Of a stretch of 24,605 bases of DNA, positions 1-7,463 are shown in pieces. The notes under the pieces are model-generated. The model saw only the letters and a program-made list of their open reading frames with translations, ran no database searches and was not told where the DNA came from. Origin of the DNA: a virus; the IMG/VR virus record IMGVR_UViG_3300030103_001706, positions 1 through 24,605 of that record, one strand, 5' to 3'. Within the stretch, counting starts at the first letter, position 1. Every line of letters starts with the position of its first letter. Both the position numbers and the translations under genes were made by a program.

Positions 1-434
1 GTGGCTCGGTTCACATCGGCTTAGAATTTATAGAGGAAATGAAATCCCTTAAGGCTAAAGGATATAAGTTTAATTGTTATGTGCGTAACGCATACTCTAT
101 GGGGTTTATAATTTTACAATATTGTGACCATAGAATAGGAAGCTCTAATTCGACCTATATGCACCATTTGGTACAGGTAGGATATGGCAGACCTGAAAGA
201 ACAGAAAAGAACAAAAAGCTTTTTAAGTCTCTTGACTTTTTTGACAACCTAGTGTTAGATGAGATTTCAAAAAGAATGAAGGTAGACCCCAAGAAGTTTT
301 TTGAGACTTATAAAGACGATAAGTGGTGGAGTGCCAAAGATGCTTTAAAGGCAAACATTATAGATGAAATAAAACCATTCTCTTTAGTTAAAAGAGAAGT
401 AAAATATAAACTCATACCCTTTTGGAGGAGATAA
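1..434 (+). CDS. ClpP-type serine protease (5' truncated), candidate prohead protease
   Basis: The start lies upstream of the window; the frame is open from the first bases and ends in TAA at 432-434. The visible ~143 residues match the C-terminal two thirds of the ClpP/S14 fold. They show a GSVHIGLEFIEEM segment (ClpP GG-motif and following helix), the nucleophile motif NAYSMG (Ser codon at 96-98), MHH about 25 residues later matching the catalytic His of ClpP, and KDDKWWSAKDALKANIID, where the second Asp sits four residues before SA exactly as Asp171 does in E. coli ClpP. All three catalytic residues appear present. ClpP-like enzymes in phage genomes usually mature the capsid or degrade scaffold. 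Here the gene lies before the terminase rather than between portal and capsid, so the prohead role is inferred. A regulatory ClpP homologue is the alternative. Confidence 0.85.
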   Translation, partial: GSVHIGLEFIEEMKSLKAKGYKFNCYVRNAYSMGFIILQYCDHRIGSSNSTYMHHLVQVGYGRPERTEKNKKLFKSLDFFDNLVLDEISKRMKVDPKKFFETYKDDKWWSAKDALKANIIDEIKPFSLVKREVKYKLIPFWRR

Positions 435-436
435 TA

Positions 437-751
437 ATGAAATATGACATAGACGCAATTAGGTGTTACCAGTCGGTAATGTTTGACAAACGGCAAGAAA
501 CGTTTTTTGCTAGTAGGCAAATTAATAATAGGATACCTATAGAGCTAGAGATAGTGGAGGAAATACAAATGATTTCTATCAAATCAGAAAGTGATCATAT
601 TTTAATTCCTCTTACAAATGTTTCTGCTATCTATTTAAAGTCTCCTATTAAGGTAGAACAGGCAAAGAAGGATGCAGTAGAGAGGGCTAAATTGGTCACT
701 CCTAATGTTATTAAGAAACCAAGAGTTAAACAATCAGCCTATAGGAGTTAA
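437..751 (+). CDS. hypothetical protein, 104 aa
   Basis: A small protein of unknown function. The start is taken at the ATG at 437, because the GGAGGAG at 424-430 sits at proper spacing before it; a TTG at 422 lies inside that ribosome site and is unlikely. The sequence is mixed alpha/beta: a short N-terminal helix, a hydrophobic-alternating middle (IPIELEIVEEIQMISI, then HILIPLTNVSAIYL) that looks like beta strands, and a basic C-terminal tail (KKPRVKQSAYRS) that could bind nucleic acid. I see no helix-turn-helix, so I do not call it the small terminase, although its place two genes before TerL would allow it. The gene begins 2 nt after the protease stop and ends 2 nt before the next ATG, so it is translated as part of one operon. 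Confidence 0.6.
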   Translation: MKYDIDAIRCYQSVMFDKRQETFFASRQINNRIPIELEIVEEIQMISIKSESDHILIPLTNVSAIYLKSPIKVEQAKKDAVERAKLVTPNVIKKPRVKQSAYRS

Positions 752-753
752 AC

Positions 754-1623
754 ATGAGTGGAAAGAAAGCGAAGAAAGAAAGAAAAGAGTTAAAACTAAA
801 TGAATCTGAAGCTGAGAAGTTAGAACGATGGTCTAGAACTACAGATTTTAAACTCATTAAACCTTTTGGTCCTCATGTAGCAATGGTACAAGCTCCATCT
901 GATGTCCTAGAAAAGATGATTAAACTCACAGATAAAATTCTTGAAGATGAGAATAGAGTAGACTGGGGAGGTCATTTAGTAGGTCAAGTAGCAGAGGAGC
1001 CATGGGTTTCTAACAAACAGCTAGAAGAATTAGGGCTACTAAAATACTTTAACGGATTACTCTATAACTATGTGTGGAACTCCTTAAAAATGGAAGGACA
1101 GGATGTAGATAAGCTCCACGTAGCTGTAGATCATATGTGGATTGTTAGTCAATACGAAAATGAGTACAATCCTATTCATTTCCACACCTATTGTGACCTT
1201 TCGACTGTAATGTGGCTAAAGGTTCCAAAATGGGAAAGAAGAGAAAAACTTCCTGCCTACAAAACTCAAAGAGATGGACACATCGAGTTTGTTTATAAGA
1301 CAGCTTGTCCAGGAGCTATGGAAAGAGGCTCTATGTCTCTTAATCCAGAACCAGGTGCTTCGGTATTATTTCCATCTAACTTGTTACATACAGTCTACCC
1401 ATTTCAAGGTCCAGGGGAACGCCGGTCTGTAGCTTTTAACTCTCACTGGCAAGCCACACTTAAAAATGGAAAGATGATAGATAAATCTTATAGACAACAG
1501 ATAGATCAAACAACTGAAGATTATCAAAAAACATTAAAGAGTAAGGGAGAGGTATCAGGATTTGCAGAACGTAAACAGGGAAGCCTTGATAGCGGAGATT
1601 CAGAAGCGAAAGACGAAAGCTGA
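754..1623 (+). CDS. 2OG-Fe(II) oxygenase family protein
   Basis: A 289-aa protein with the core of the double-stranded beta-helix 2-oxoglutarate/Fe(II) dioxygenases, most like the phage-associated putative 2OG-Fe(II) oxygenase family (PF13759 type). After NP at 139-140 come HFHTYCDLS (H142, H144, D148), a hydrophobic strand VMWLKVP, a glycine-rich turn, then PGASVLFPSNLLHTV with the distal His at H212, and RRSVAFN, whose Arg (R223/R224) would bind the 2OG carboxylate. Such enzymes hydroxylate protein side chains or nucleotides; the substrate here is unknown. The first ~40 residues are highly charged (KKAKKERKELK), and the last 40 are charged and low complexity. The ATG follows AGGAG at 743-747, which lies in the end of the preceding gene. 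The last 62 nt overlap the start of TerL. Confidence 0.8.
   Translation: MSGKKAKKERKELKLNESEAEKLERWSRTTDFKLIKPFGPHVAMVQAPSDVLEKMIKLTDKILEDENRVDWGGHLVGQVAEEPWVSNKQLEELGLLKYFNGLLYNYVWNSLKMEGQDVDKLHVAVDHMWIVSQYENEYNPIHFHTYCDLSTVMWLKVPKWERREKLPAYKTQRDGHIEFVYKTACPGAMERGSMSLNPEPGASVLFPSNLLHTVYPFQGPGERRSVAFNSHWQATLKNGKMIDKSYRQQIDQTTEDYQKTLKSKGEVSGFAERKQGSLDSGDSEAKDES
1543..1552 (+). promoter_or_regulatory. ribosome binding site selecting the TTG start of TerL
   Basis: AAGGGAGAGG lies inside the end of the oxygenase gene, 9 nt upstream of TTG 1562. No ATG or GTG in the TerL frame lies between the upstream stop and this TTG, and the protein needs the following residues to reach the ATPase domain. TTG is therefore the best start. 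The arrangement suggests coupled and perhaps limited translation of the terminase. Confidence 0.55.
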
Positions 1624-3043
1624 AAAACCTCAATTTATATTTGAGAATTTTTGTTTCGACAAGCAGATAGAATTTTTCCGTGGAAAGGGAGTTAGGTTTA
1701 GAAATGCTGTATGCTCTCGTAGAGCAGGTAAAACTGTAGGCATAGCTGCAGACATGATTGATGCTGCCCTGGAGGAAGGAGAAAATAATTTACTCTATAT
1801 TACCATAACACAGCAACAGGCTAGAGCTATCATATGGTCAGATTTAATTAAGATAATAGAAGAATATGAATTGGAATGTAAAACAGATAACACAAGACTA
1901 ACTGTAGCATTCCCCAATAAGTCAAAAATTTACATAGCAGGAGCAAAGGATAGAACAGAGATAGAGAAATTTAGAGGATGGAAGCTAAAGAAATGTTACA
2001 TTGATGAGTGCCAATCATTTCGTTCTTATTTAAAAGAACTTATAAATGATATCATAATACCGGCATTAAGGGATAAACGTGGACAGCTCTATCTTACAGG
2101 AACTCCTGGACCAGTTAAGGCAGGAGTATTCTTCGAATATTCTCAATCCAAAAACTGGAAGGCTCATCATTGGACAGCCTTTGATAATCCTTATATGCAC
2201 TCTCCTCCTGATATGGATTTGGAGGAAATTCTTCGTGAAGAGCGAATTATTCGAGGTATTGATGAATCAGACCCATCTTATATTAGAGAAACATTTGGAA
2301 AGTGGGTGGAGGATAAAGATGCGCTCGTTTTTAAATTTAGTAAAGTTCGTAATATTTATAACTCCCTGCCTACTGATGGGGATTGGCATTACATTATTGG
2401 AATTGATATTGGTTATAATGATTCAGATGCGATTGCCGTTATAGGATATAATACGCATCACAAGAAAGTTTATTTAGTTGATGAACATGTTAAGAACAAG
2501 CAGAATATTAGTCAATTAGTGGAAGTAATTTACAGATATAAGGATGAGTATAATCCTATAAGAATGGTCATGGATGCAGGAGCCTTAGGTAAAAAGATTC
2601 AAGAAGAGTTGCGAATGCGACATGGTCTTAATATCGAGGCTGCTGACAAGACCAGAAAGGTCGAGTTTATAGAACTATTAAACGATGATCTTAGGACACA
2701 GAAATTTAAGGCATTTAGTAATTCTATATTTGAAGAGGATTGCATGTTAGTACAATGGGATAAGGACTCTAAGCTTAGAAATCCTGAGAAACCAAAGATA
2801 TCAGATACTTATCACTCTGATATTTGTGACGCTGTACTCTATGCGTGGCGTGAATGTAGACACTACCTGTCTGAGAAACCTACGCCAAAGACTACAGTAA
2901 ATACAGATGCTTACATGAAAGAACTGGAGGCTAAGGAAGCCGAAGAATGTGAAGAGAAGAAGAAAGACCCCTATGGATTTGAACTTAGTAAGCTATATGA
3001 AGAAGACATGGAAGAATTAGATAATATAATAGATGAACAATAG
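1562..3043 (+). CDS. terL: terminase large subunit (packaging ATPase/nuclease)
   Basis: This 493-aa protein is the motor that translocates and cuts phage DNA at the portal. The N-terminal ATPase shows a Walker A variant CSRRAGKT (residues 51-58, K57), a Walker B CYIDE (145-149, D148/E149) and the coupling motif LTGTPG (178-183). The C-terminal RNase H-like nuclease shows GIDIGYNDSDA (metal ligand D282), MVMDAGALG (D338) and SDICDAVLYAW (D420 or D423). Length and domain order are normal for TerL. It starts at TTG 1562 inside the oxygenase gene. The C-terminal ~50 residues are acidic and Lys/Glu rich, a plausible portal-contact tail. No obvious small-terminase gene is visible before it; that gene may lie outside the window. 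Confidence 0.96.
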   Translation: MQNVNREALIAEIQKRKTKAEKPQFIFENFCFDKQIEFFRGKGVRFRNAVCSRRAGKTVGIAADMIDAALEEGENNLLYITITQQQARAIIWSDLIKIIEEYELECKTDNTRLTVAFPNKSKIYIAGAKDRTEIEKFRGWKLKKCYIDECQSFRSYLKELINDIIIPALRDKRGQLYLTGTPGPVKAGVFFEYSQSKNWKAHHWTAFDNPYMHSPPDMDLEEILREERIIRGIDESDPSYIRETFGKWVEDKDALVFKFSKVRNIYNSLPTDGDWHYIIGIDIGYNDSDAIAVIGYNTHHKKVYLVDEHVKNKQNISQLVEVIYRYKDEYNPIRMVMDAGALGKKIQEELRMRHGLNIEAADKTRKVEFIELLNDDLRTQKFKAFSNSIFEEDCMLVQWDKDSKLRNPEKPKISDTYHSDICDAVLYAWRECRHYLSEKPTPKTTVNTDAYMKELEAKEAEECEEKKKDPYGFELSKLYEEDMEELDNIIDEQ

Positions 3044-3051
3044 AGGAAGAT

Positions 3052-3282
3052 ATGTTAAAAAATATGGAAGACGTTAAGTTATTCATTGAGTGGTGTAAGG
3101 AAAATAAAGTAAAATCCTTTAAATCTGAACACATCCAATTCGAGTTATCTGAATTAAGCTTTTTAGAAAACACAGAAGGTTACGCAGATAAAATACAGAC
3201 AACATTAGACGAGTCTAAATTTGAAAAAGAACAACAAGACCAAGAAGATGAAGAGATGCTTTTTTGGTCTTCAGGTAGATAG
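3052..3282 (+). CDS. small acidic protein between TerL and portal
   Basis: A 76-aa protein beginning 8 nt after the TerL stop, with GAGG at 3043-3046 as ribosome site; an internal ATG at 3064 is a possible alternative start. The N-terminal half (DVKLFIEWCKENKVKSFK, then a beta-like HIQFELSELSF) looks like a small folded unit. The second half is a charged helix that ends in EDEEMLFWSSGR. I recall short proteins with a similar LFWS-type C-terminus between terminase and portal in other podovirus-like phages, where their role is unknown. Position suggests a packaging or portal accessory factor, but nothing in the sequence proves it. The gene ends 9 nt before the portal ATG. Confidence 0.65.
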   Translation: MLKNMEDVKLFIEWCKENKVKSFKSEHIQFELSELSFLENTEGYADKIQTTLDESKFEKEQQDQEDEEMLFWSSGR

Positions 3283-3291
3283 GAATAACTT

Positions 3292-5220
3292 ATGTTTGAA
3301 GAAATAAATGGAAACCGATGGTGGTTATCTAAACGTAGTGATTTATATCAAGAATTATTTGCATTCATATCAGCCCTACAAAGTAGACAAGCTTACCGAA
3401 CAGCGGACAACTTAAGGTATGCTAGATTATATGGAAATTATGATCTAAGTGGGTTAGATGTTGCTAACTACTCTAGGATAGAACCAAGTTATAATACTGT
3501 AAATAGAGTTACTCTAAATATTATACAATCAATGGTAGATACAGTCGTATCAAAAATAACTAAGAATAAACCCAAAGCAACTTTTTTGACTTCAGGGGGT
3601 GATTTTAGTCTTCAATCCAAAGCGAAGAAACTTACTAAATTTGTAGATGGTCAGTTTGAAAACATGGACTTCTACTCTAAGGCAGTTTTAGCATTTACAG
3701 ATGCTTGTATTTTTGGGACTGGTTGTATAAAATTCTTTATCAAAAACGGACAACTGTATGCAGAAAGAGTTTTTATTGAGGAAATTAAGGTAGATGATGT
3801 AGAATGCTACTACGCTAAACCTCGGCAATTGCACCAAGAAAAATATATTCACAAAGATGTTCTACAACAAATGTTTCCTAAATTTGTAAGAGAAATAGAA
3901 GTAGCTAGTCATTTAGGAGCTTCAGGACAACAGGATAGTTATACCGGAAACCTAAAGGATATGGTAAAGGTTGTAGAATCCTGGCATTTACCGTCTGGTC
4001 CTAAGGCTAAAGACGGAAAACACTGTATTTGTACCTCTAATGCTACTTTATTTGAAGAAGGTTATTATAAAGAATATTTTCCATTTGTATTCTTCAGATG
4101 GAACGTAAGACCTGTAGGCTTTTTTGGTCAAGGTCTAGCGGAGCAATTACAAGGTTTACAGCTTGAGATAAATAAAACCCTTCGGACAATACAGGTTTCA
4201 ATGCACTTAGTATCTGTTCCTAAGCTCCTCGTTGAAGCAAGCTCTAAGATAGTTTCTTCTCACCTTAACAACAGAATTGGCGGAGTTATTAAATATGCTG
4301 GAACTCCTCCTACCTATGCTCCTCTTGGTGGAATACCTCCTGAATTATTTTCTCATGTAGATAAGTTATTTGGTAGAGCATATGAAATTGCAGGTATTTC
4401 TCAGTTATCGGCTCAGGCAATAAAACCGGCTGGTCTAGACTCAGGTAAAGCCCTAAGAACTTTTAATGATTTAGAGACTGAACGTTTTATGTCAGTAGCT
4501 AAAAGATATGAAAAAACATTCCTAGAATCGGCTGAAATTATTATAGACTTAGCCAAAGACTTATATGAAAAAAATCCTGATCTTAGTGTAAAATCTAGAG
4601 ATGGAAAGTTCGTTGATACTATCAAGTGGAAAGACGTTGATATGGATGCAGACAAATATATGATGCAGATTTTTCCCACTTCTGCTCTATCCACTAGTCC
4701 AGCCGCTAGGTTGGCAGACGTACAGGATATGCTCCAAGCAGGTTTTATTGGAAAAGAAGCAGCCATAAGCCTTCTAGACTTCCCTGATTTAGAGGGAACC
4801 ATGGACCTTTTAACTTCAGACAATAATAATTTAGAGAAAATAATAGAAACAATGATGGATGAAGGCAAGTATTTTCCACCTGAACCCTATCAAAACCTTG
4901 AAAATGCCGTAAGAAAGGTACAACAGGCATACCTAATGTACCGAGTCAGAAATGCTCCAGAAGAGCGTCTTGAGCTTTTACGCCAATATATGGAGGATTG
5001 CCAGACTCTACTGGCTAAAGCCAAGATGCCTCAACCTACTCCAGACGAGTTAGCTCAAAAACTGGCAGCTATGGGGGGTGCAGACGCACCTGTAGGGGCA
5101 GTAACCGAAGAATTGGAAGGAGCAGAGCCTCTGCCTCCTATGCCAGAAGGAATGCCTCCAGAAGGCGCACCTCCGATGGAAGAACAAATAAGTGAACAAG
5201 AGATAATAGAAGGACAATAA
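3292..5220 (+). CDS. portal protein
   Basis: A 642-aa protein that should form the dodecameric ring at the capsid vertex through which DNA is packaged and ejected. The ATG follows AGGA at 3281-3284. The call rests on size, on position between TerL and scaffold/capsid, and on portal-like sequence: an N-terminal helical region (residues ~1-60), the NIIQSMVDTVVSKITKNKPKATF segment typical of the portal wing start, FRWNVRPVGFFGQGLAEQL followed by a long helix, and SALSTSPAARLADVQDMLQAG near the stem/barrel end. The last ~45 residues are disordered and Pro/Glu rich (PLPPMPEGMPPEGAPP). The long form resembles P22/T7-like portals more than the HK97-type short form. The stop is followed by tandem TAATAA triplets. 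Confidence 0.92.
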   Translation: MFEEINGNRWWLSKRSDLYQELFAFISALQSRQAYRTADNLRYARLYGNYDLSGLDVANYSRIEPSYNTVNRVTLNIIQSMVDTVVSKITKNKPKATFLTSGGDFSLQSKAKKLTKFVDGQFENMDFYSKAVLAFTDACIFGTGCIKFFIKNGQLYAERVFIEEIKVDDVECYYAKPRQLHQEKYIHKDVLQQMFPKFVREIEVASHLGASGQQDSYTGNLKDMVKVVESWHLPSGPKAKDGKHCICTSNATLFEEGYYKEYFPFVFFRWNVRPVGFFGQGLAEQLQGLQLEINKTLRTIQVSMHLVSVPKLLVEASSKIVSSHLNNRIGGVIKYAGTPPTYAPLGGIPPELFSHVDKLFGRAYEIAGISQLSAQAIKPAGLDSGKALRTFNDLETERFMSVAKRYEKTFLESAEIIIDLAKDLYEKNPDLSVKSRDGKFVDTIKWKDVDMDADKYMMQIFPTSALSTSPAARLADVQDMLQAGFIGKEAAISLLDFPDLEGTMDLLTSDNNNLEKIIETMMDEGKYFPPEPYQNLENAVRKVQQAYLMYRVRNAPEERLELLRQYMEDCQTLLAKAKMPQPTPDELAQKLAAMGGADAPVGAVTEELEGAEPLPPMPEGMPPEGAPPMEEQISEQEIIEGQ

Positions 5221-5251
5221 TAATAAGAATACAATAGTAGATCACTAGATC

Positions 5252-5262
5252 GGGCAATGCCC
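5252..5262 (+). other. short inverted repeat in the portal-scaffold gap
   Basis: GGGC-AAT-GCCC is a perfect 4-bp stem with a 3-nt loop, the only GC-rich patch in the 61-nt gap between portal and scaffold. TAGATC also occurs twice just upstream (around 5238-5251). The stem is too short and lacks a T-run, so it is not a terminator. It may be chance or a minor mRNA hairpin. Confidence 0.3.
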
Positions 5263-5281
5263 ACTAAGTAAGGAGAAATTG

Positions 5282-6175
5282 ATGGAAGGACAAGCAGAAT
5301 CACACGAACACTTAAATGACGTTGTAGTAAATCAAACAGAAGGAGCCGAAGATACCGGAAACCTTTATGATCACAACGAATACGCCGCCGAAAGTTATGA
5401 GGAGGCACCAGAAGACGGTTCAAATCAAGACCAATTTGCTTCAAAGTTTGCAGCTTTAAGCAGAAAAGAAAAAGCTCTAAGAGATAGAGAATCCGAATAT
5501 GAGTCAAAATTCGAAGAGATGGAGAGAAGACTTCACGACTATGAGTCTAGAGATCAAGAGCCAGAAATTGATTGGGAACATATGCTACGTAATGACCCCC
5601 TTAGAGCTTTAGAAGAGGCTGGTCTAGGATATGATAAGTTAACAGAGTTAGCCCTAAATGATGGAAAGTTAACTCCTGACATGCAGTTATCTGCTATGAG
5701 ACAGGAACTAGAGAATGATTACCAAAGAAAATTTGAGGAATTAGAAGACAGGTTAAACGTAAAAGAACAATCTGAAGTAGAGAGTTATTATGATGCTGTC
5801 CAAGAGAATTTTCAAGATGAGATAGTCGGTGTAGTTCAAAGTAATCCAGAGAAATATGAACTAGTTCAAGCTAGTGAAGCCGATGGGTTAATTTATGATG
5901 TAATAGAAGAACATTATAATGAAACCGGAAGAGTATTAGATATTGAAGAAGCTGCTGATGCAGTTGAGAGTTATTTAGAAGAAGAAGCTGGAAAGCTGAT
6001 GAAGTTAAGGAAAATAAGTGGAAGGTTAGGAATTGACCCATCAGAGTTAGAAGCAATGGAACAAGTTACATTATCCAACGATCACTCGGCACAAGTGAAT
6101 TATGAAGGTGCTAATCGTATGTTATCAGAAGAAGAGTCAAAGGCTCGTGCAGCCAGAATGTTACAATGGGAATAA
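5282..6175 (+). CDS. capsid scaffold protein
   Basis: A 297-aa, strongly acidic and largely helical protein placed directly between portal and major capsid protein, the usual place of the scaffold that guides procapsid assembly and is then lost. ATG 5282 is preferred over TTG 5279 because AAGGAG at 5270-5275 is correctly spaced. The N-terminal ~60 residues are Glu/Asp rich and probably disordered. Residues ~60-110 form a heptad-like charged helix (FASKFAALSRKEKALRDRESEYES) typical of scaffolds. A second helical block at ~140-170 (YQRKFEELEDRLNVKEQ) follows, then an acidic central region, and the C-terminus is mixed-charge helical (EEESKARAARMLQWE), as expected for a coat-binding tail. No protease motif is present, so it is not a fused protease-scaffold. 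Confidence 0.85.
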   Translation: MEGQAESHEHLNDVVVNQTEGAEDTGNLYDHNEYAAESYEEAPEDGSNQDQFASKFAALSRKEKALRDRESEYESKFEEMERRLHDYESRDQEPEIDWEHMLRNDPLRALEEAGLGYDKLTELALNDGKLTPDMQLSAMRQELENDYQRKFEELEDRLNVKEQSEVESYYDAVQENFQDEIVGVVQSNPEKYELVQASEADGLIYDVIEEHYNETGRVLDIEEAADAVESYLEEEAGKLMKLRKISGRLGIDPSELEAMEQVTLSNDHSAQVNYEGANRMLSEEESKARAARMLQWE

Positions 6176-6207
6176 TTAATAACTAAGCTTAATTAAGGAG
6201 ATTTAAA

Positions 6208-7410
6208 ATGGCTTTAAATATGACAACTTTTGCTGCGGCTCTAAAGCAGCATTATACAAATGAAAGAGTTGAAAACATGGTCTACAAGGATAATCCATTT
6301 CTTGCCATGATTTCTAAATATGAACAATTCGGTGGTGAAAACCTGAAGCTTCCTATCAAGTATGGGATTCCTCAAGGTCGTTCTGCTACCTTTTCCGATG
6401 CTCAAGACAATAAGACTAACTCTCAGTTAAAAGCATTCTTGCTTACTAGGGTTGCTGATTATTCTCTTGCATCAATTGCAAACGAAACAATAGAAGCTTC
6501 AAAAGGGAATGCTAACGCATTTATGGAAGCTGCTACCTTTGAAATTGACGGTGCTATTGAATCTGCTACTCGATCGCTTGCTATTAGTCTTTTTGGCGAT
6601 GGTGGTGGATCTATTGGGCAGCTTTTAGCTGATCCTTCTACAGGTACTACTTTTACTCTTTTACAAACTGATGATGTTACTAACTTTGAAGTTGGTATGC
6701 AAGTAGAAGCTTATACTGCTGCTACTGGTGGTACTGTAAGAGCTGGTGGCGCACGTACAATTAGTGCTGTTAACAGAGACACTGGTGTTATCACAGTTTC
6801 CACAGCTATAGACGCTGCTTGGGCAATAAATGATTACATCGTTCCTGAAGGGGATTACGATCTTAAGATTAAAGGTCTTAATGCTTGGGTTCCTTCCTCT
6901 GCTCCTTCAGCTACTGAATCTTTCTTTGGCGTTGATAGAAGTTCGGACACTACTCGTTTGGGTGGAATTCGTTTTGATGCTTCTTCACTTCCATTAGAAG
7001 AAGGTCTTATCGGTGCTGCTGCTAGGGTTGCTAGAGAAGGTGGAAAACCTGATGTTTGTTTCGTTAACTACTCTAACTTTGCTGATCTAGAAAAGGCTTT
7101 AGGTTCTAAAGTATCTTACATTGATCAAAAAGTTAACCCTGAAATTGGTTTTAGAGGTATCTTGATTCATGGTCCTAGAGGTCCTATCAAGGTTATACCT
7201 GATCAAAACTGTCCTGCTAGTGTTGCCTTTATGCTTCAATTAGATGTTTGGAAACTTTACTCTCTTGGTAAAGCTCCAAAGATTTTAGATTCAGATGGTC
7301 TTAAATTCCTTAGGGAATCTACGGCTGATGCTGTTGAAGTAAGAGTTGGGTATTATGCTCAATTAGGTTGTAGAGGTCCAGGATATAATGTCAGGATTGC
7401 ATTATCATAA
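6208..7410 (+). CDS. major capsid protein (HK97 fold)
   Basis: A 400-aa coat protein. Features of the HK97-like fold are an N-terminal arm and long helix region (ERVENMVYKDNPFLAMISK), a loop with LPIKYGIPQGRSATF, a spine region TRSLAISLFGDGGG, the A-domain-like DVCFVNYSNFADLEKAL and the C-terminal RVGYYAQLGCRGPGYNVRI. Residues ~140-215 (from GTTFTLLQTDDVTNFEVGM to VPEGDYDLKIKG) look like an inserted beta domain, comparable in principle to the insertion domain of P22 coat. The N-terminus starts directly with the arm and has no long delta domain, so extensive N-terminal processing seems unlikely. AAGGAG at 6195-6200 gives a strong start, and codons are unusually rich in GCT, GGT, TCT and CTT, as in highly expressed genes. 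A terminator follows 8 nt after the stop. Confidence 0.93.
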   Translation: MALNMTTFAAALKQHYTNERVENMVYKDNPFLAMISKYEQFGGENLKLPIKYGIPQGRSATFSDAQDNKTNSQLKAFLLTRVADYSLASIANETIEASKGNANAFMEAATFEIDGAIESATRSLAISLFGDGGGSIGQLLADPSTGTTFTLLQTDDVTNFEVGMQVEAYTAATGGTVRAGGARTISAVNRDTGVITVSTAIDAAWAINDYIVPEGDYDLKIKGLNAWVPSSAPSATESFFGVDRSSDTTRLGGIRFDASSLPLEEGLIGAAARVAREGGKPDVCFVNYSNFADLEKALGSKVSYIDQKVNPEIGFRGILIHGPRGPIKVIPDQNCPASVAFMLQLDVWKLYSLGKAPKILDSDGLKFLRESTADAVEVRVGYYAQLGCRGPGYNVRIALS

Positions 7411-7418
7411 TTAAATAT

Positions 7419-7444
7419 GGGGAGCTTAACGGCTCCTCTTTTTT
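7419..7444 (+). terminator. intrinsic terminator after the major capsid gene
   Basis: GGGGAGC (7419-7425), a 6-nt loop TTAACG, GCTCCTC (7432-7438) and then six T. The 7-bp stem has one G-U pair. It is a convincing rho-independent terminator or attenuator just downstream of the coat gene, and its stem matches that of the terminator at 8197-8220. Confidence 0.9.
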
Positions 7445-7449
7445 GCTGC

Positions 7450-7463
7450 GTGTTGTATAACAC
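7450..7463. other. short palindrome downstream of terminator 1
   Basis: GTGTT-GTAT-AACAC is a perfect 5-bp inverted repeat around a 4-nt centre in the 74-nt gap between capsid and the next gene, between the terminator and the ribosome site at 7472-7477. It contains TATAAC, but I find no -35 element at normal spacing. It could be an operator-like site, part of a phage-specific promoter that restarts transcription after the terminator, or chance. Confidence 0.35.

Noticed and set aside
437-751. Small terminase subunit
   Set aside because: The place would suit, but no helix-turn-helix or coiled oligomerisation helix is visible and the protein is short and beta-like.
2079-2444. + strand 121-codon frame inside TerL with hydrophobic stretches
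   Set aside because: It is in another frame of the terminase nuclease region, where TerL motifs are continuous. The hydrophobic look comes from frame-shifted AT-rich codons.
4413-4868. Antisense 151-codon frame within the portal gene
   Set aside because: It lies wholly inside a well-supported portal gene, lacks a Shine-Dalgarno sequence, and its translation is hydrophobic/serine-rich shadow sequence.
5252-5262. Terminator between portal and scaffold
   Set aside because: The stem is only 4 bp and no T-run follows.
5055-5507. Antisense 150-codon frame over the portal-scaffold junction
   Set aside because: It overlaps two supported genes, and its Leu/Pro-rich translation is the reverse of acidic and Pro-rich coding sequence.
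7443-7461. Sigma-70 type promoter after the first terminator
   Set aside because: TTGCTG and TATAAC are only about 7 nt apart, far from the usual ~17 nt.
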